From an uncultured Arthrobacter sp. (GTDB taxonomy: Bacteria > Actinomycetota > Actinomycetes > Actinomycetales > Micrococcaceae), in the NCBI RefSeq assembly GCF_947495145.1, contig NZ_CANLXP010000002.1:186001-250000 (forward strand): a DNA stretch of 64,000 bases. The letters are read 5' to 3'. The position numbers and the translations under genes were made by a program. Under the pieces are notes generated by a model. It was not told the origin of the DNA and ran no database searches. It saw only the letters and a program-made list of their open reading frames with translations. Of this stretch, positions 62,669 to 64,000 are shown piece after piece; positions within the stretch are counted from its first letter, which is position 1, and every line of letters begins with the position of its first letter.

Positions 62669-64000
62669 ATGGCACGATTAGCGGCACCGGAAATAGGCCT
62701 TACGCGCACCGTCATAGGGTTCATTCTGGCGCTCGTGCTTCCCCCGCTCCTTGAGTGGGCGATGTTCGCGGCAGGGACAGATTTTCTCGCCGTCGACGTC
62801 CTCCTCCAGCTCGCCGGCGTGGTCGCCGTTGCATTGGTGGGCGGCTTGTGGCCCGCGTTGCTCGGTGCGCTGTGGAGCAGCCTCATCCTCAATTACTACT
62901 CGACGGAACCGTTTGGGTCCTTGGAGATCGCCGACGCCGAGAACCTGCTCACCCTCCTCATTTTTGTGGCTGTGGCTGTGTCTGTGTCTCTGGTGGTCGG
63001 ACTCGCTGCCCGGCGGTCCCGGGAAGCCGCAAATGCATCCGCTGATGCCGCAACCCTTGGCGAACTTGCGCGTGGCGTGCTGGCAGCGGAGGACACGATG
63101 CAGGGTTTCCTTCACCACGTGCGCACCCACTTCGGGATGGCCGGAGTCGCACTGTACGCCCGCGGTGCTGCAGACGACCCGGGCCGCACCGCCGGGCCAC
63201 CGAAGTGGGACTTGCTTGCTTCGGATGGCAAGCTTGCCGCCATTTCAGCTGCCGACGGCGATCCACCGGGGATTGGGACACCGAGGGACGGTGATGCCAG
63301 TACACATGTACCGAGCGGTCTGTTGCTGGTGTTGCACGGGCGGCCATTGAGCTCACGAGAACAAAGGCTTCTGGATGCTTTCGGATCCCAGTTGGCGGCA
63401 CTCCGGCAACGGCTGGAACTGGTTGCCAGCACCGAGGAGAACCGCCGGTTGGCCGAGGGAAATGTCATGCGTACCGCGATCCTCCGGGCAGTTTCCCACG
63501 ACCTGCGCACCCCCCTGGCCGGCATCAAACTGGCAGTAACCAGTCTGCGCCAGCAGGGCATCACCTTCACTCAGGAAGACGAAGCCGAGCTGCTCGGCAC
63601 CATCGAAACTTCATCCGACCGGCTTGCCTCACTCATCGATAACCTGCTCGATATGTCTAGACTGACCGGGGACGCCGTGACCGCACACCTGGGCCCCGTG
63701 CACTGGGCTGATGTGATAGCCGCAGCGCTGCAGGGCATACCGTCCGGGAATGTGAGGATCCTGTTGTCTCCGAACACTCCCGCCGTACAGGCAGACTTCG
63801 GGATGCTCGAACGCGTCGTCGCCAATATCGTTGAGAACGCACACAAATATGCGGGCGGGTCCGATATCCTGCTCACCGCGACAGTCTCCGGCACAATCGA
63901 AGACTTCCCCGCCAGCGAACTCCGCATCCGTGACCATGGAAGCGGAGTCGACCGGGACGGGACCGAGCGCATGTTCCAGCCGTTCCAACGCCTCGATGAT
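62669..64000 (+). CDS. DUF4118 (KdpD-like) sensor histidine kinase, N-terminal part (runs off right edge)
   Basis: The frame is open from ATG 62669 to the right edge, giving 444 residues of a longer protein. It starts with the DUF4118 four-helix membrane domain (residues about 12-115; FILALVLPPLLEW, LAGVVAVALVGGLWPALLGALWSSLILNYY). A GAF-like region (about 125-235) and the phosphorylated histidine in AVSHDLRTPLAGIKLAV (near H275) follow. Then come NIVENAHKYAGG and the G1-box-like DHGSGVDRDG of the ATPase domain. Unlike KdpD it lacks the N-terminal KdpD/Usp sensor part, so it need not sense potassium. The response regulator gene is probably beyond the edge. Confidence 0.92.
   Translation, partial: MARLAAPEIGLTRTVIGFILALVLPPLLEWAMFAAGTDFLAVDVLLQLAGVVAVALVGGLWPALLGALWSSLILNYYSTEPFGSLEIADAENLLTLLIFVAVAVSVSLVVGLAARRSREAANASADAATLGELARGVLAAEDTMQGFLHHVRTHFGMAGVALYARGAADDPGRTAGPPKWDLLASDGKLAAISAADGDPPGIGTPRDGDASTHVPSGLLLVLHGRPLSSREQRLLDAFGSQLAALRQRLELVASTEENRRLAEGNVMRTAILRAVSHDLRTPLAGIKLAVTSLRQQGITFTQEDEAELLGTIETSSDRLASLIDNLLDMSRLTGDAVTAHLGPVHWADVIAAALQGIPSGNVRILLSPNTPAVQADFGMLERVVANIVENAHKYAGGSDILLTATVSGTIEDFPASELRIRDHGSGVDRDGTERMFQPFQRLDD

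Overview
The window looks like chromosomal DNA of a high-GC actinobacterium, most likely Arthrobacter or another Micrococcaceae. The evidence is the strong GC bias at third codon positions, frequent GTG starts, a Mycobacterium-like order of birA / acyl-CoA carboxylase / maf and of lpdA / purine nucleoside phosphorylase / hexose mutase, and many apparently leaderless genes with a TAnnnT hexamer 6-7 nt before the start codon. I see no rRNA, tRNA, CRISPR array, prophage or insertion sequence.

Layout. (1) 1-8.8 kb, minus strand: the start of a MoxR-type AAA ATPase (cut by the left edge), a 2037-residue secreted Ig-like/fibronectin protein, a class III adenylate cyclase and a PH-domain membrane protein. 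(2) 8.9-21.1 kb: an acyl-CoA carboxylase region (birA, carboxyltransferase, epsilon subunit, maf, biotin carboxylase-BCCP). It is interrupted by a pyridoxamine-oxidase-like protein, a cupin, a serpin lipoprotein, a DUF885 metallopeptidase and a dicarboxylate symporter. (3) 21.1-25.8 kb, minus: a terpene-cyclase-like barrel protein, a Ser/Thr kinase with a partner lipoprotein, and an MHS-type transporter. (4) 26.0-42.1 kb: nitrate assimilation (narK, nasC, nasB-like; then nirD, nirB, cobA and the HemD-like/OmpR-type regulator nnaR). It is split by a DUF559 endonuclease-like gene and the housekeeping block lpdA / punA / hexose-phosphate mutase. (5) 42.2-46.7 kb: the lysG-lysE exporter pair, a small membrane protein, and a polar amino-acid ABC transporter. 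(6) 46.7-53.6 kb: DUF4389 and DUF6326 membrane proteins and a medium-chain reductase divergent from a TetR repressor, then a deoC-aldehyde dehydrogenase operon. (7) 54.1-57.1 kb: a compact, lower-GC operon with a SipW-type signal peptidase and four exported proteins. (8) 57.3-64 kb: mfd, a hypothetical gene, DUF2505, an SCO4848-like protein and the start of a DUF4118 histidine kinase (cut by the right edge).

Most notable structure: six 60-62 bp palindromic elements sharing the stem GTTGAGTTGGCAGGACAC, all at gene 3' ends. Three of them supply the stop codon of the adjoining gene, and their arms show compensatory changes. The most system-like gene set is the SipW operon at 54.1-57.1 kb, which resembles a TasA/SipW-type surface-protein export system with an LAYTG wall-anchored member. 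The two acc promoters share an inverted repeat TTGTAG-N5-CTACA, suggesting a common regulator. All functional statements are from reading the sequence; no searches were run.
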